Below, in pieces: positions 1-6,726 of a DNA stretch of 13,883 nucleotides. Under the pieces are notes generated by a model. The model did no database searches. It saw nothing but the letters and a program-made list of their open reading frames with translations, and had not been told where the DNA came from. Position 1 is the first letter of the stretch. Every line of letters starts with the position of its first letter. Source of the DNA: Actinomycetes bacterium (GTDB lineage Bacteria; Actinomycetota; Acidimicrobiia; Acidimicrobiales; Palsa-688); NCBI GenBank assembly GCA_021798075.1, contig JAJZYO010000016.1, positions 1 through 13,883 of the forward strand, given 5' to 3'. The position numbers and the translations under genes were made by a program.

Positions 1-960
1 CACCCGGTCGACGATGGCGAGGACCTCCGGCAACGCGTTTGCAGGCGCTGCTGAGCGGCTGGCCCAAGACAGGAGCGGTAAGTCGTTGTAGTAATCGCCG
101 ACGGCCAGGACCTCGCCGGGGTCTATCCCGAGAAGCTGGCACAGGCGGCCGGTGCCGTAGGCCTTGGAGATCCCCGCCGCCGCTATCTCCACCCAGTCGA
201 GCCCGGACGACGTGAGCGAAAACCGGCCGGCGTGGCCGGCGTGGCCGTTACCGAGGTGCGCGATCAGTTCGGCGGCCGTGCTACCGGGCCGGCGGACGAT
301 GAGCTTGATGGAGCCAGGCACGAGAGCGTCGACGATGTCTTGCACTTGGTTCACGACGCCGTTCCACTGCCGGAGGACCTCGAAGAAGCCGATCTCGTAG
401 TTGAAGCAGTCCACCTGCTCGACCGCGAAGAGCGCCCCGGGGAAGCTCTGGCGCAGGCCCTCCACGAGCACCGTGGTCAACTCGAGCTCGAGCGCCTCGA
501 GTTCGATCACCTTTCCGGAGGAGACGTCCACGAGGGCGGCTCCGTTGGCGCAGGCGCCGAGGGGTCCGAGGCCGGCGTCCTCGGCGATGTCCCAGGTGGC
601 GCGAGGAGGCCTCCCGGTAACCGGGACGACGTGTATGCCTGCTTCACGTGCCGCCCTGACCGCTTCGGCGGTGCGTTGGCTGATGGTCCCGTCGCTCCGG
701 AGGAGGGTCCCGTCGAGGTCCGTCGCGACCAGGCGGACCGGACGCCCGCCGGCGCTGCTGCTGCCCAGCCTGCCGGCCTTTCCCGGGCTGCCGCCGGCTC
801 CACCCCGGCCCACCGGCTCGCCCGCGCTGCGGCGACCCACCGGCTTGCCGGCGCTGTCCGGCCCGCCGGCTGGCTCAGGCAGGGGTGGAGGCCGCCCGGA
901 GCCGCCGTGGGCCCACTCGCTTGTCTGGCCATCGGGTTGGCAGGGGGCTGCTCCGCTCAC
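1..960 (-). CDS. Cof-type HAD-superfamily phosphatase, C-terminus cut off by the window edge
   Basis: The reading frame stays open from GTG at 960 to the left edge, giving 320 residues. All HAD motifs are visible: motif I DLDGT (residues 81-85, nucleophile D81 and acid/base D83), motif II VTGRP (T115), motif III lysine in GISKAYG (K266) and motif IV GDYYNDLP (D289, D293). The large cap between motifs II and III fits the Cof/type IIB group, which dephosphorylates sugar phosphates, nucleotides or cofactors in the cytoplasm. Only about 20-30 residues should be missing. Residues 1-75 are a Gly/Pro/Ser/Ala-rich extension with a duplicated nonapeptide, not part of the fold. GTG 960 was chosen because a TAGGGT hexamer lies 7 nt upstream and AGGG could also serve as a ribosome site; GTG at 840 or 813 would give a protein closer to family length. 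It diverges from the aldolase gene, so a sugar-phosphate substrate is plausible but unproven. Confidence 0.85.
   Translation of the reverse strand, partial: MSGAAPCQPDGQTSEWAHGGSGRPPPLPEPAGGPDSAGKPVGRRSAGEPVGRGGAGGSPGKAGRLGSSSAGGRPVRLVATDLDGTLLRSDGTISQRTAEAVRAAREAGIHVVPVTGRPPRATWDIAEDAGLGPLGACANGAALVDVSSGKVIELEALELELTTVLVEGLRQSFPGALFAVEQVDCFNYEIGFFEVLRQWNGVVNQVQDIVDALVPGSIKLIVRRPGSTAAELIAHLGNGHAGHAGRFSLTSSGLDWVEIAAAGISKAYGTGRLCQLLGIDPGEVLAVGDYYNDLPLLSWASRSAAPANALPEVLAIVDRV
802..855 (-). repeat. 27-bp imperfect tandem duplication in the HAD N-terminal extension
   Basis: Two adjacent 27-bp units (855-829 and 828-802 on the minus strand) encode SAGKPVGRR and SAGEPVGRG. They sit in the low-complexity extension before the HAD domain. 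This looks like a recent or tolerated duplication in a disordered region. Confidence 0.7.
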
Positions 961-967
961 TCCGCCG

Positions 968-973
968 ACCCTA
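968..973 (-). promoter_or_regulatory. Putative -10 element (TAGGGT), leaderless start of the HAD gene
   Basis: TAGGGT on the minus strand fits TANNNT and ends 7 nt before GTG 960, so transcription could start at the start codon. No convincing -35 is visible. Its bases overlap the first CTATCG of the neighbouring repeat cluster. Confidence 0.4.
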
Positions 974-1013
974 TCGTTCGGCCCGATAGACCACCTGCCG
1001 TTCGGCCCTATCG
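971..1013. promoter_or_regulatory. Repeat cluster between the divergent HAD and aldolase genes, possible operator
   Basis: CTATCG at 971-976 and CGATAG at 984-989 form a 6-bp inverted repeat with a 7-nt loop, and a third copy CTATCG lies at 1008-1013. CGTTCGGCCC occurs at 975-984 and again at 999-1008, a 24-bp spacing. The cluster touches the proposed HAD -10 and lies just upstream of a possible aldolase -10. It could be a regulator site acting on both genes. No regulator gene is adjacent in the window. Confidence 0.4.
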
Positions 1014-1032
1014 CTGTTCTTGGCTCCTCGAC

Positions 1033-1038
1033 TAGATT
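1033..1038 (+). promoter_or_regulatory. Possible -10 element (TAGATT) for the aldolase gene
   Basis: TAGATT lies about 80 nt upstream of ATG 1120 in one of the more AT-rich spots of the region. No clear -35 is seen at 16-18 bp. If it is used, the mRNA has a leader of roughly 75 nt, consistent with the Shine-Dalgarno AGGAG at 1106-1110. Confidence 0.25.
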
Positions 1039-1119
1039 GAACAGGTCAGGCCGTTCCTGCGGCACCGGCGATGCAGCATGAGCCCGCCTCCGGGCACGAG
1101 CTACGAGGAGTGATCTTGG

Positions 1120-2169
1120 ATGGACCTTCACCAGTTGCTTGGGGATGAGGCCGAGCCTCTTCTCACCTACGAGTGCAAGGGCGTGCCCCGCGACGACCTC
1201 GTCCTTCCCGGGCCGGACTTCATCGACCGCGCGTTCTCCCTCTCCGACCGGCCGGTGCCAGTGCTGCGCAACCTCGGCCTCCTGCTCAATACCGGTCGCC
1301 TCGGGGGCACAGGCTACATATCGATACTGCCCGTGGACCAGGGCATTGAGCACTCGGCGGCGGCCAGCTTCGCGCCCAACCCCATCTATTTCGACCCGAA
1401 GAACATCATCGAGCTCGCCATCGAGGGCGGCTGCAACGCGGTGGCTACCACCCTCGGGGTGCTCGGCATAGTCGGCCGGCGCTACGCCCACAAGATCCCC
1501 TTTATCGCCAAGCTCAACCACAACGAGTTGCTCTCTTACCCAAATACCTACGACCAGGTCATGTTCGGCTCGGTCCAAGAGGCGTTCGAGCTGGGGGCTG
1601 TGGGGGTCGGGGCCACCGTCTATTGGGGCGCAGAGGAGTCCCGGCGTGAGATGGCCGAAGTGGCGCAGGCGTTCGAGGAGGCGCATTCGCTAGGGCTCTT
1701 CACGGTCCTCTGGTGCTACGTGCGCAACAGCGCCTTCACCAAAGACGGCGTCAACTACGAGAGCTCCGCCGACCTGACGGGACAGGCCAACCACCTGGGC
1801 GTCACGATCCACGCCGATATCGTGAAGCAGAAGCTGCCCGAGAGCAACGGTGGGTTCCTCGCCCTCGGCTTCGGCAAGACCTCGAAGCTCGTCTACAGCG
1901 ACCTGACGACCGACAACCCGATCGACCTGACCCGCTGGCAGGTGGCTAACACCTACATGGGGCGCGTGCCGCTCATCAACAGCGGTGGCGCTTCTTCTGG
2001 CGCCAGCGACCTCGCCGAAGCTGTCCGCACCGCCGTGATCAACAAGCGTGCGGGTGGGGCGGGCTTGATCATGGGCCGCAAGGCTTTCCAGCGCCCGATG
2101 CGTGAAGGTGTCGAGCTCATCAACGCCGTCCAAGATGTCTACGCCGACAAGTCGATCACGGTTGCCTAG
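1120..2169 (+). CDS. fbaB: Class I fructose-bisphosphate aldolase (FbaB/DhnA type)
   Basis: This 349-aa protein matches the bacterial and archaeal DhnA-type class I aldolases in length and pattern (E. coli FbaB is about 350 aa). These are metal-independent cytoplasmic enzymes that reversibly cleave fructose 1,6-bisphosphate to dihydroxyacetone phosphate and glyceraldehyde 3-phosphate through a lysine Schiff base. Visible landmarks are [10 protein letters not shown] (residues 70-79), AKLNHNELL (130-138), VGATVYWGA (163-171), [14 protein letters not shown] (232-245, with K236 or K238 as the Schiff-base candidate), and the phosphate-binding stretches NSGGASSG (287-294) and [13 protein letters not shown] (314-326). 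ATG 1120 has AGGAG nine bases upstream. The gene is 113 bp from korA in the same direction; a separate promoter may lie in that gap. Confidence 0.93.
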   Translation: MDLHQLLGDEAEPLLTYECKGVPRDDLVLPGPDFIDRAFSLSDRPVPVLRNLGLLLNTGRLGGTGYISILPVDQGIEHSAAASFAPNPIYFDPKNIIELAIEGGCNAVATTLGVLGIVGRRYAHKIPFIAKLNHNELLSYPNTYDQVMFGSVQEAFELGAVGVGATVYWGAEESRREMAEVAQAFEEAHSLGLFTVLWCYVRNSAFTKDGVNYESSADLTGQANHLGVTIHADIVKQKLPESNGGFLALGFGKTSKLVYSDLTTDNPIDLTRWQVANTYMGRVPLINSGGASSGASDLAEAVRTAVINKRAGGAGLIMGRKAFQRPMREGVELINAVQDVYADKSITVA

Positions 2170-2215
2170 CTGGCCCGCGGTGGCCGCAAGACCGAGCTGT
2201 AGCACCATGGTCGGG

Positions 2216-2221
2216 TAAAAT
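2216..2221 (+). promoter_or_regulatory. Possible -10 element (TAAAAT) upstream of korA
   Basis: The gap between the aldolase stop and korA is AT-rich around 2214-2230 in otherwise GC-rich DNA, and TAAAAT at 2216-2221 is the best -10-like hexamer. No good -35 is seen. It would give a leader of about 55 nt, in keeping with the GAGGGGG ribosome-binding sequence before the TTG start. Confidence 0.25.
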
Positions 2222-2282
2222 AAACGATTGCGCGATTACCGCAACGGGACCGCGTGAGGCTCAACCCGAGGGGGCACCCCAA

Positions 2283-4184
2283 TTGACTTATACACCTACC
2301 CGAAGTCGGCAAGTGAAGACGCTGGACCGGGTTGTGGTCCGTTTCGCGGGCGACTCGGGTGACGGCATGCAGCTCGCCGGCGACCGCTTCACGACCAGTT
2401 CGGCGATCTTCGGCAACGACCTCGTGACCCTGCCGGACTTTCCCGCCGAGATCCGGGCCCCGGCCGGGACAGTGGCGGGCGTGTCCGCATTTCAGATCCA
2501 TATCTCGGACCACGACATCTTCACTCCCGGCGACCACCCCAACGTGCTGGTCGCAATGAACCCCGCTGCCTTGAAAGCCCACGTCGGCGACCTGGAGCCC
2601 GGCGCCGCGATCCTGCTCAACAGCGATGCCTTCGACGAGCGCAGCCTGCAAAAGGCGGGCTACGCGGCCGACCCGCGGGCCGACGGGTCCCTCTCGGGCT
2701 TCAAGGTCTACGAGGTGCCCATGACCACTCTCACCCTCGAGGCCGTGAAGCCGAGCGGGACCAAGGCGCGCGACGCCGAGCGCTCCAAAAACTTCTTCGC
2801 CCTCGGCCTCGTGAGCTGGATGTACTCGAGGCCGACGGAGCCGACCTTCGAGTGGTTGGCAAAGCGTTTCGCGAGCAACGAGATGGTGCGAGAGGCCAAC
2901 ACCCTGGCCTTCAAGGCCGGGTGGAACTTCGGCGAGACGGCAGAGATCTTCGAGTCGGCCTACGAAGTAAAGCCCGCTCACCTGAAGCCGGGCACGTACA
3001 CGAATATCTCGGGGAACACGGCCCTGGCGTGGGGCATCGTCGCCGCCGGCCAGCTGGCCAAGCTGCCGGTGTTCCTCGGCAGCTACCCCATAACACCGGC
3101 CTCGGACGTCCTCCACGAGCTCTCCAAGCACAAGAACTTCGGTGTCCGGACCTTCCAGGCCGAAGACGAGATCGCAGGGGTCAACGCGGCGTTGGGCGCC
3201 GCTTATGGCGGGGCGCTCGGTGTGACGACGACGAGCGGCCCGGGGCTCGACCTGAAGGCCGAAGCGATCGGGCTGGCGATCTCCCTCGAGCTGCCCTTGG
3301 TGGTCATCGACATACAGCGGGGTGGGCCATCTACCGGCCTGCCCACCAAGACCGAGCAGGCCGACCTGCTCCACGCGCTCTACGGGCGGCACGGGGAAGC
3401 CCCGCTACCGGTGGTGGCCCCCTCCACACCGGGCGATTGCTTCTACACCGCCATCGAGGCGGCGCGCCTCGCTCTCAAGTACCGGACCCCGGTCATCGTG
3501 TTGTCCGACGGTTACCTCGCCAACGGCGCCGAACCATGGCCGATCCCCGACGTGGCAACCCTGCCGGACCTCTCGCGCGAGTTCGGGATGGCCACCGAGC
3601 CGAACAAGATCCTCGCGGACGGCTCGGAGGTGTTCTGGCCGTATCTCCGGGATCCCGAGACGCTGGCCCGACCGTGGGCCGTCCCGGGCACGCCCGGCCT
3701 CATGCACCGCATCGGTGGTCTCGAAAAGTCCGACGGGCCCGGGAGCGTCTCCTACGACCCGGTGAACCACGACCTCATGGTCCGCTTACGTGCCCAAAAA
3801 GTGGCCGGCATCGCTTCGGACATCCCGCTCGTCGAGGTCGACGACCCCTTTGGGAAAGCCGAGCTCCTGGTCCTCGGGTGGGGGTCCACATATGGGGCCA
3901 TTTCCGCCGCTGTCAGGGCGGTGCGGGCGGCGGGGGCCGAGGTGGCTCATGTGCACCTGCGCCACATGAACCCCTTCCCGAGCAACCTGGGCGAGGTCGT
4001 GCGCTCGTACAAACGTGTGCTCGTGCCCGAGGTCAACCTGGGCCAGCTCCGCAAGCTCGTACGGAGCGAGTTCCTTGTCGATGCGCAAGGGCTCAACAAA
4101 GTCGGCGGGTTGCCGTTGCGGCGCACTGACGTGGAGCTGGCGATAGCCTCCCAGCTCGAGATGCTGAGGACGGAGGGGCGATGA
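2283..4184 (+). CDS. korA: 2-oxoglutarate:ferredoxin oxidoreductase, fused gamma-alpha subunit
   Basis: This 633-aa protein joins the gamma and alpha domains of a 2-oxoacid:ferredoxin oxidoreductase, as usual for actinobacterial KorA. The N-terminal gamma domain (about 15-205) begins with FAGDSGDGMQLAGDRF and contains DFPAEIRAPAGT. The alpha part (about 240-630) carries GSYPITPASD (266-275), AEDEIAGVNAALGAAY (293-308), TTTSGPG (315-321) and RGGPSTGLPTKTEQADL (346-362). With KorB it converts 2-oxoglutarate and CoA to succinyl-CoA and CO2, reducing ferredoxin, and can in principle run in reverse. No ferredoxin domain is fused and no ferredoxin gene is nearby. The start is TTG 2283 after GAGGGGG; GTG 2313 is an in-frame alternative ten codons later. 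The stop overlaps the korB start in ATGA. Substrate preference is inferred from similarity to Kor-type rather than pyruvate-type enzymes. Confidence 0.93.
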   Translation: MTYTPTRSRQVKTLDRVVVRFAGDSGDGMQLAGDRFTTSSAIFGNDLVTLPDFPAEIRAPAGTVAGVSAFQIHISDHDIFTPGDHPNVLVAMNPAALKAHVGDLEPGAAILLNSDAFDERSLQKAGYAADPRADGSLSGFKVYEVPMTTLTLEAVKPSGTKARDAERSKNFFALGLVSWMYSRPTEPTFEWLAKRFASNEMVREANTLAFKAGWNFGETAEIFESAYEVKPAHLKPGTYTNISGNTALAWGIVAAGQLAKLPVFLGSYPITPASDVLHELSKHKNFGVRTFQAEDEIAGVNAALGAAYGGALGVTTTSGPGLDLKAEAIGLAISLELPLVVIDIQRGGPSTGLPTKTEQADLLHALYGRHGEAPLPVVAPSTPGDCFYTAIEAARLALKYRTPVIVLSDGYLANGAEPWPIPDVATLPDLSREFGMATEPNKILADGSEVFWPYLRDPETLARPWAVPGTPGLMHRIGGLEKSDGPGSVSYDPVNHDLMVRLRAQKVAGIASDIPLVEVDDPFGKAELLVLGWGSTYGAISAAVRAVRAAGAEVAHVHLRHMNPFPSNLGEVVRSYKRVLVPEVNLGQLRKLVRSEFLVDAQGLNKVGGLPLRRTDVELAIASQLEMLRTEGR

Positions 4185-5203
4185 CGGACTTGATCGCACC
4201 GGCGACGACCCGCAAGGACTGGGCCAGCGACCAAGAGGTGCGCTGGTGCCCGGGCTGCGGCGACTACTCGATACTGACGGCAGTGCAACTACTGATGCCC
4301 GAGCTCGGCGCCAAGCGGGAGGAGACGGTGTTCGTGTCGGGCATCGGCTGCTCGAGCCGGTTCCCCTATTACATGAACACTTATGGTGTCCACTCCATAC
4401 ACGGACGTGCGCCGGCCCTGGCAACGGGCTTGGCGGTGGCGCGTCCCGACCTGCACGTCTGGGTGATCACGGGTGACGGCGACGCATTGTCGATAGGTGG
4501 CAACCACTTGCTCCATGCGCTCCGTCGCAATGTCAACCTCACGATCATCCTTTTCAACAACCAGATATACGGCCTCACCAAGGGCCAGTACTCGCCTACT
4601 TCCGAGGCGGGGAAAGTCACCAAGTCGACCCCGTTCGGCTCCCTCGACCACCCGTTCAACCCGGTGTCCCTCGCGCTTGGCGCTGAGGCGACTTTTGTCG
4701 CGCGGACCCATGACATGGACCGCAAGCACATGATGGAAACTTTCCGCCGGGCTTACCAGCACAAAGGTGCAGCCTTTGTCGAGGTGTACCAAAACTGCAA
4801 TGTGTTCAACGACGGTGCTTTCGACGCCATAACGTCCAAGGACAACCGTCCGAGCATGCTCGTACCCCTCGAGCACGGCAAGCCAGTACGGTTTGGGCCA
4901 GATGGGGAAAAGGGGGTCGTGCTCGACGCGCACGGCAGCGCGGTCATCGTCGACGTGAGCGAAGTGGGCGAAGATGCCCTGCTCGTCCACGACGAGGCGA
5001 GGGAGGACCCCGCTCTCGCTTTTTCCCTCTCCCGTCTTGCCAGTGGGCCATATTCACCCACCCCCATCGGAGTGTTCAGGGCCGTCGAGCGCCCCGACTA
5101 CGGCTCGCTCGTAGAGGACCAATTGGCCGACGCCGCGGCCCGGAAGGGCCCGGGGGACCTTGCAGCACTCCTCCGCTCGGGCACGACCTGGACGGTTGCC
5201 TGA
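4181..5203 (+). CDS. korB: 2-oxoglutarate:ferredoxin oxidoreductase, beta subunit
   Basis: This 340-aa beta subunit holds thiamine diphosphate and one [4Fe-4S] cluster. The cluster ligands are readable: C23 and C26 in WCPGCGDY, C57 in GIGCSSR, and C206 in VYQNCNVF. The thiamine-binding stretch GDGDALSIGGNH spans 98-109 and is followed by LFNNQIYGLTKGQYSPTS (124-141), a pattern seen in KorB proteins. HSIHGRAPALATGLA (71-85) is also typical. ATG 4181 overlaps the korA stop and has GGAGG four bases upstream inside korA, indicating translational coupling and equal subunit supply. It forms the heterodimer unit with KorA in the cytoplasm. The region after about residue 230 is less conserved, as is normal for the family. 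Confidence 0.94.
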   Translation: MTDLIAPATTRKDWASDQEVRWCPGCGDYSILTAVQLLMPELGAKREETVFVSGIGCSSRFPYYMNTYGVHSIHGRAPALATGLAVARPDLHVWVITGDGDALSIGGNHLLHALRRNVNLTIILFNNQIYGLTKGQYSPTSEAGKVTKSTPFGSLDHPFNPVSLALGAEATFVARTHDMDRKHMMETFRRAYQHKGAAFVEVYQNCNVFNDGAFDAITSKDNRPSMLVPLEHGKPVRFGPDGEKGVVLDAHGSAVIVDVSEVGEDALLVHDEAREDPALAFSLSRLASGPYSPTPIGVFRAVERPDYGSLVEDQLADAAARKGPGDLAALLRSGTTWTVA

Positions 5204-5228
5204 GCCGGCGGCGCCCACTCTCCCAGTC

Positions 5229-5264
5229 ACGCAGCGCCCACACCGCGCGGGCAGCACGCTGCGT
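5229..5264 (+). terminator. Stem-loop after korB, possible terminator without a U-tract
   Basis: ACGCAGCG (5229-5236) and CGCTGCGT (5257-5264) form a perfect 8-bp inverted repeat with a 20-nt loop. A small inner CCC/GGG pairing can extend it. It lies 25 bp after the korB stop. No run of Ts follows, so it is at most a U-tract-less terminator or an RNA-stabilising hairpin. Confidence 0.35.
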
Positions 5265-5288
5265 CGTAAAATTGCGTGATTTGCGACG
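5262..5288. repeat. Imperfect palindrome upstream of the 89-aa gene
   Basis: CGTCGTAAA (5262-5270) and TTTGCGACG (5280-5288) are 9-bp arms with one mismatch and a 9-nt spacer. The two-fold layout and its place 50-80 bp before a start codon fit a dimeric regulator's operator. It shares three bases with the preceding stem-loop. Function is unknown. Confidence 0.35.
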
Positions 5289-5329
5289 AAATCTGTGAGT
5301 TCGTGTAACAGCCGGCGGCGAGCGCCGTC

Positions 5330-5335
5330 TATAGT
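5330..5335 (+). promoter_or_regulatory. Putative -10 element (TATAGT), leaderless start of the 89-aa gene
   Basis: TATAGT ends 5 nt before ATG 5341, and no Shine-Dalgarno sequence is present, so the mRNA may begin at or next to the ATG. An alternative reading is an ECF-type promoter: TGTAACA (5304-5310) and CGTC (5326-5329) separated by 15 nt. Confidence 0.45.
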
Positions 5336-5340
5336 AGGCC

Positions 5341-5610
5341 ATGCCTACTTCCGGCACCGAGGCTGCCCAGAGGCTGCTCGACAAGTTGGCCGGTTTCATA
5401 GCCGACGAGCTCGACGAAGAGGAGAGGGAGATGTTCGCCAAGCTCCTCGCGCCCGGCGTCGCGCTCGCTTACCATACGCCACCTCTCGTGGACATCGAAG
5501 CTCCGGGCGGCTCGGCTATCGATGTGGACTGGCGTCCGAGCGCTTTGCCGGAGGCACTGGCAGAGGCCTTACGTGAGAGGGGCGTCCACGTCGTCGGCTT
5601 GGCCGACTGA
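5341..5610 (+). CDS. Small acidic hypothetical protein, 89 aa
   Basis: I do not recognise this family. The protein has a predicted amphipathic, strongly acidic N-terminal helical part (roughly residues 6-36, including ADELDEEEREMFAKLLAPGV) and an aromatic/proline-containing middle (AYHTPPLVDIEAPGG, 43-57). It ends with a short helix-plus-strand pattern (PEALAEALRERGVHVVGL, 70-87). There are no cysteines, signal peptide or membrane segment, so it should be cytosolic. Codon use resembles its neighbours, with GC-rich third positions. A -10-like TATAGT sits directly before the ATG with no ribosome site, suggesting leaderless expression. It converges on the sigma-factor gene with only 8 bp between stop codons. 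A role linked to the sigma factor is possible but only contextual. Confidence 0.7.
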   Translation: MPTSGTEAAQRLLDKLAGFIADELDEEEREMFAKLLAPGVALAYHTPPLVDIEAPGGSAIDVDWRPSALPEALAEALRERGVHVVGLAD

Positions 5611-5618
5611 CGCCGCTA

Positions 5619-6446
5619 CTAGTACTCCGCAAAACCCGAGGGTAGCGGCGGGGCTGTCCCGGTAACCACGGCTTCCCTCGACAGGTCGGCAGCTGGTACG
5701 CGGGGCGCGGTACCTGCACCCCCGCTCGCCCGCTCCAGGCGGAGGGGTGGGGCCGGCGAACCAGCAGCGACTACTTCGTTGGCCGCCGCCGAAATGCACT
5801 GGTCACAGCGCTGCACGTGGCGAACGGCGTCAGGCGGCTCTTCGGCCAGGATGCGGCGCAACTCGGGGCAGGCCAGGTCTGGGCAGCTCACCATGACTTG
5901 GAGCACCAAGGCTTGGCGGAGGCGGCGCCTGGCGCGGTGGAGCATTACCTTGGCCGCGCCCGCCGAGAGGCCCAGTGCGCTGGCGACTTCGGAGGCCCCG
6001 AAACCGAAATGCGTGACCAATGCGATGGCGGTCGCATCGCGCCGGGAGAGACCCGCCACGCACCCCTGCACACGCCGAGCGAGGTCCGACAGTTCCGCCA
6101 CGTGGACGGGGCCGGGACGAGTGTCGGCCAGGTCGAGGGCGTAGGGCTCGTCGAGGGCAACCACGCGCCGGCGGTTGCGTAAGTGGTCCATGGCAAGGTT
6201 GCGGGCGATCGCGCTCAACCACGCGCGCAGGCGGGTGGCGTCCTGCAGGCCGCCCAAGCTATACAGGGCGCGCAGGAACGTTTCCTGCACAACATCTGCC
6301 ACCGCTTCCGGGTCGTCGCCGACGCGGCTCGTAGCCACAGCGCGGACCGTGCCCACGTGCGCGCGGTAAAGTTCTGCGAATTCTCTGGATCCCCCGCTCC
6401 GCACCGCCTCCACCAGTTCCGAGTCGCTCTTTCGAGGGGCGGGCAC
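5619..6446 (-). CDS. ECF-type RNA polymerase sigma factor with C-terminal zinc-finger (ZAS-like) tail
   Basis: With GTG 6446 as start, this is a 275-aa sigma-70 family protein. Region 2 spans about 22-94 (FAELYRAHVGTVRAVA, then DVVQETFLRAL and WLSAIARNLAMDHLRNRRR). Region 4 spans about 128-180 (GLSRRDATAIALV and the helix-turn-helix ASEVASALGLSAGAAKVMLHR). It would direct RNA polymerase to a stress-type promoter set. Beyond region 4 is a roughly 95-aa tail with C188, C193 and HVQRCDQC (H210, C214, C217), the H-x3-C-x2-C signature of zinc-binding anti-sigma domains, then a Pro/Ala-rich end. No separate anti-sigma gene lies beside it. The frame is open upstream to 6761 but has no sigma-like sequence there. 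The GTG was chosen for its TACCAT hexamer 7 nt upstream and its distance to region 2. Confidence 0.85.
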   Translation of the reverse strand: MPAPRKSDSELVEAVRSGGSREFAELYRAHVGTVRAVATSRVGDDPEAVADVVQETFLRALYSLGGLQDATRLRAWLSAIARNLAMDHLRNRRRVVALDEPYALDLADTRPGPVHVAELSDLARRVQGCVAGLSRRDATAIALVTHFGFGASEVASALGLSAGAAKVMLHRARRRLRQALVLQVMVSCPDLACPELRRILAEEPPDAVRHVQRCDQCISAAANEVVAAGSPAPPLRLERASGGAGTAPRVPAADLSREAVVTGTAPPLPSGFAEY

Positions 6447-6453
6447 GTCGAGA

Positions 6454-6459
6454 ATGGTA
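6454..6459 (-). promoter_or_regulatory. Putative -10 element (TACCAT), leaderless start of the sigma gene
   Basis: TACCAT on the minus strand ends 7 nt before GTG 6446, and no Shine-Dalgarno sequence is visible. It fits the TANNNT pattern seen before other transcription-unit-leading genes here. The choice of start codon partly rests on this site, so the two are not independent. Confidence 0.35.
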
Positions 6460-6726
6460 GCGCCTTTGCTTGGTACGAGGACGGCGGCGAGCCCTGCACA
6501 TGCAAAATTGGGACTTTCGACGTACGGATGACCGCGACAGGGATCTGCAGAATTGGCGCTGAACGCCTTTTTCCAACCGCGTTTATCGGCCCCTTGCTCG
6601 CCCGTTCGTACCGGCGGTGCGAGAGCCGGGGTGCCTGGCGCCCGACGCGACACAGTGTAACACTCGTCACAGGCGAAGGCTGCCGCTCGGGGTAGCTCGA
6701 GGCGGCGCCACCTGGGGGGCGCCACC

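Noticed and set aside
232..1081. Long plus-strand open frames (267 and 226 codons) opposite the HAD gene
   Set aside because: The minus strand encodes a protein with all four HAD motifs here; the plus-strand translations are low-complexity and are byproducts of GC-rich codon bias.
2166..3392. 408-codon minus-strand open frame opposite korA
   Set aside because: It lies antisense to a clear KorA sequence and its translation resembles no known fold. Long antisense frames are expected at this GC content.
6555..6571. Short hairpin GGCG-N5-CGCC followed by TTTTT on the plus strand
   Set aside because: It looks like an intrinsic terminator but the stem is only 4 bp and no plus-strand gene ends nearby (the sigma gene lies on the other strand).
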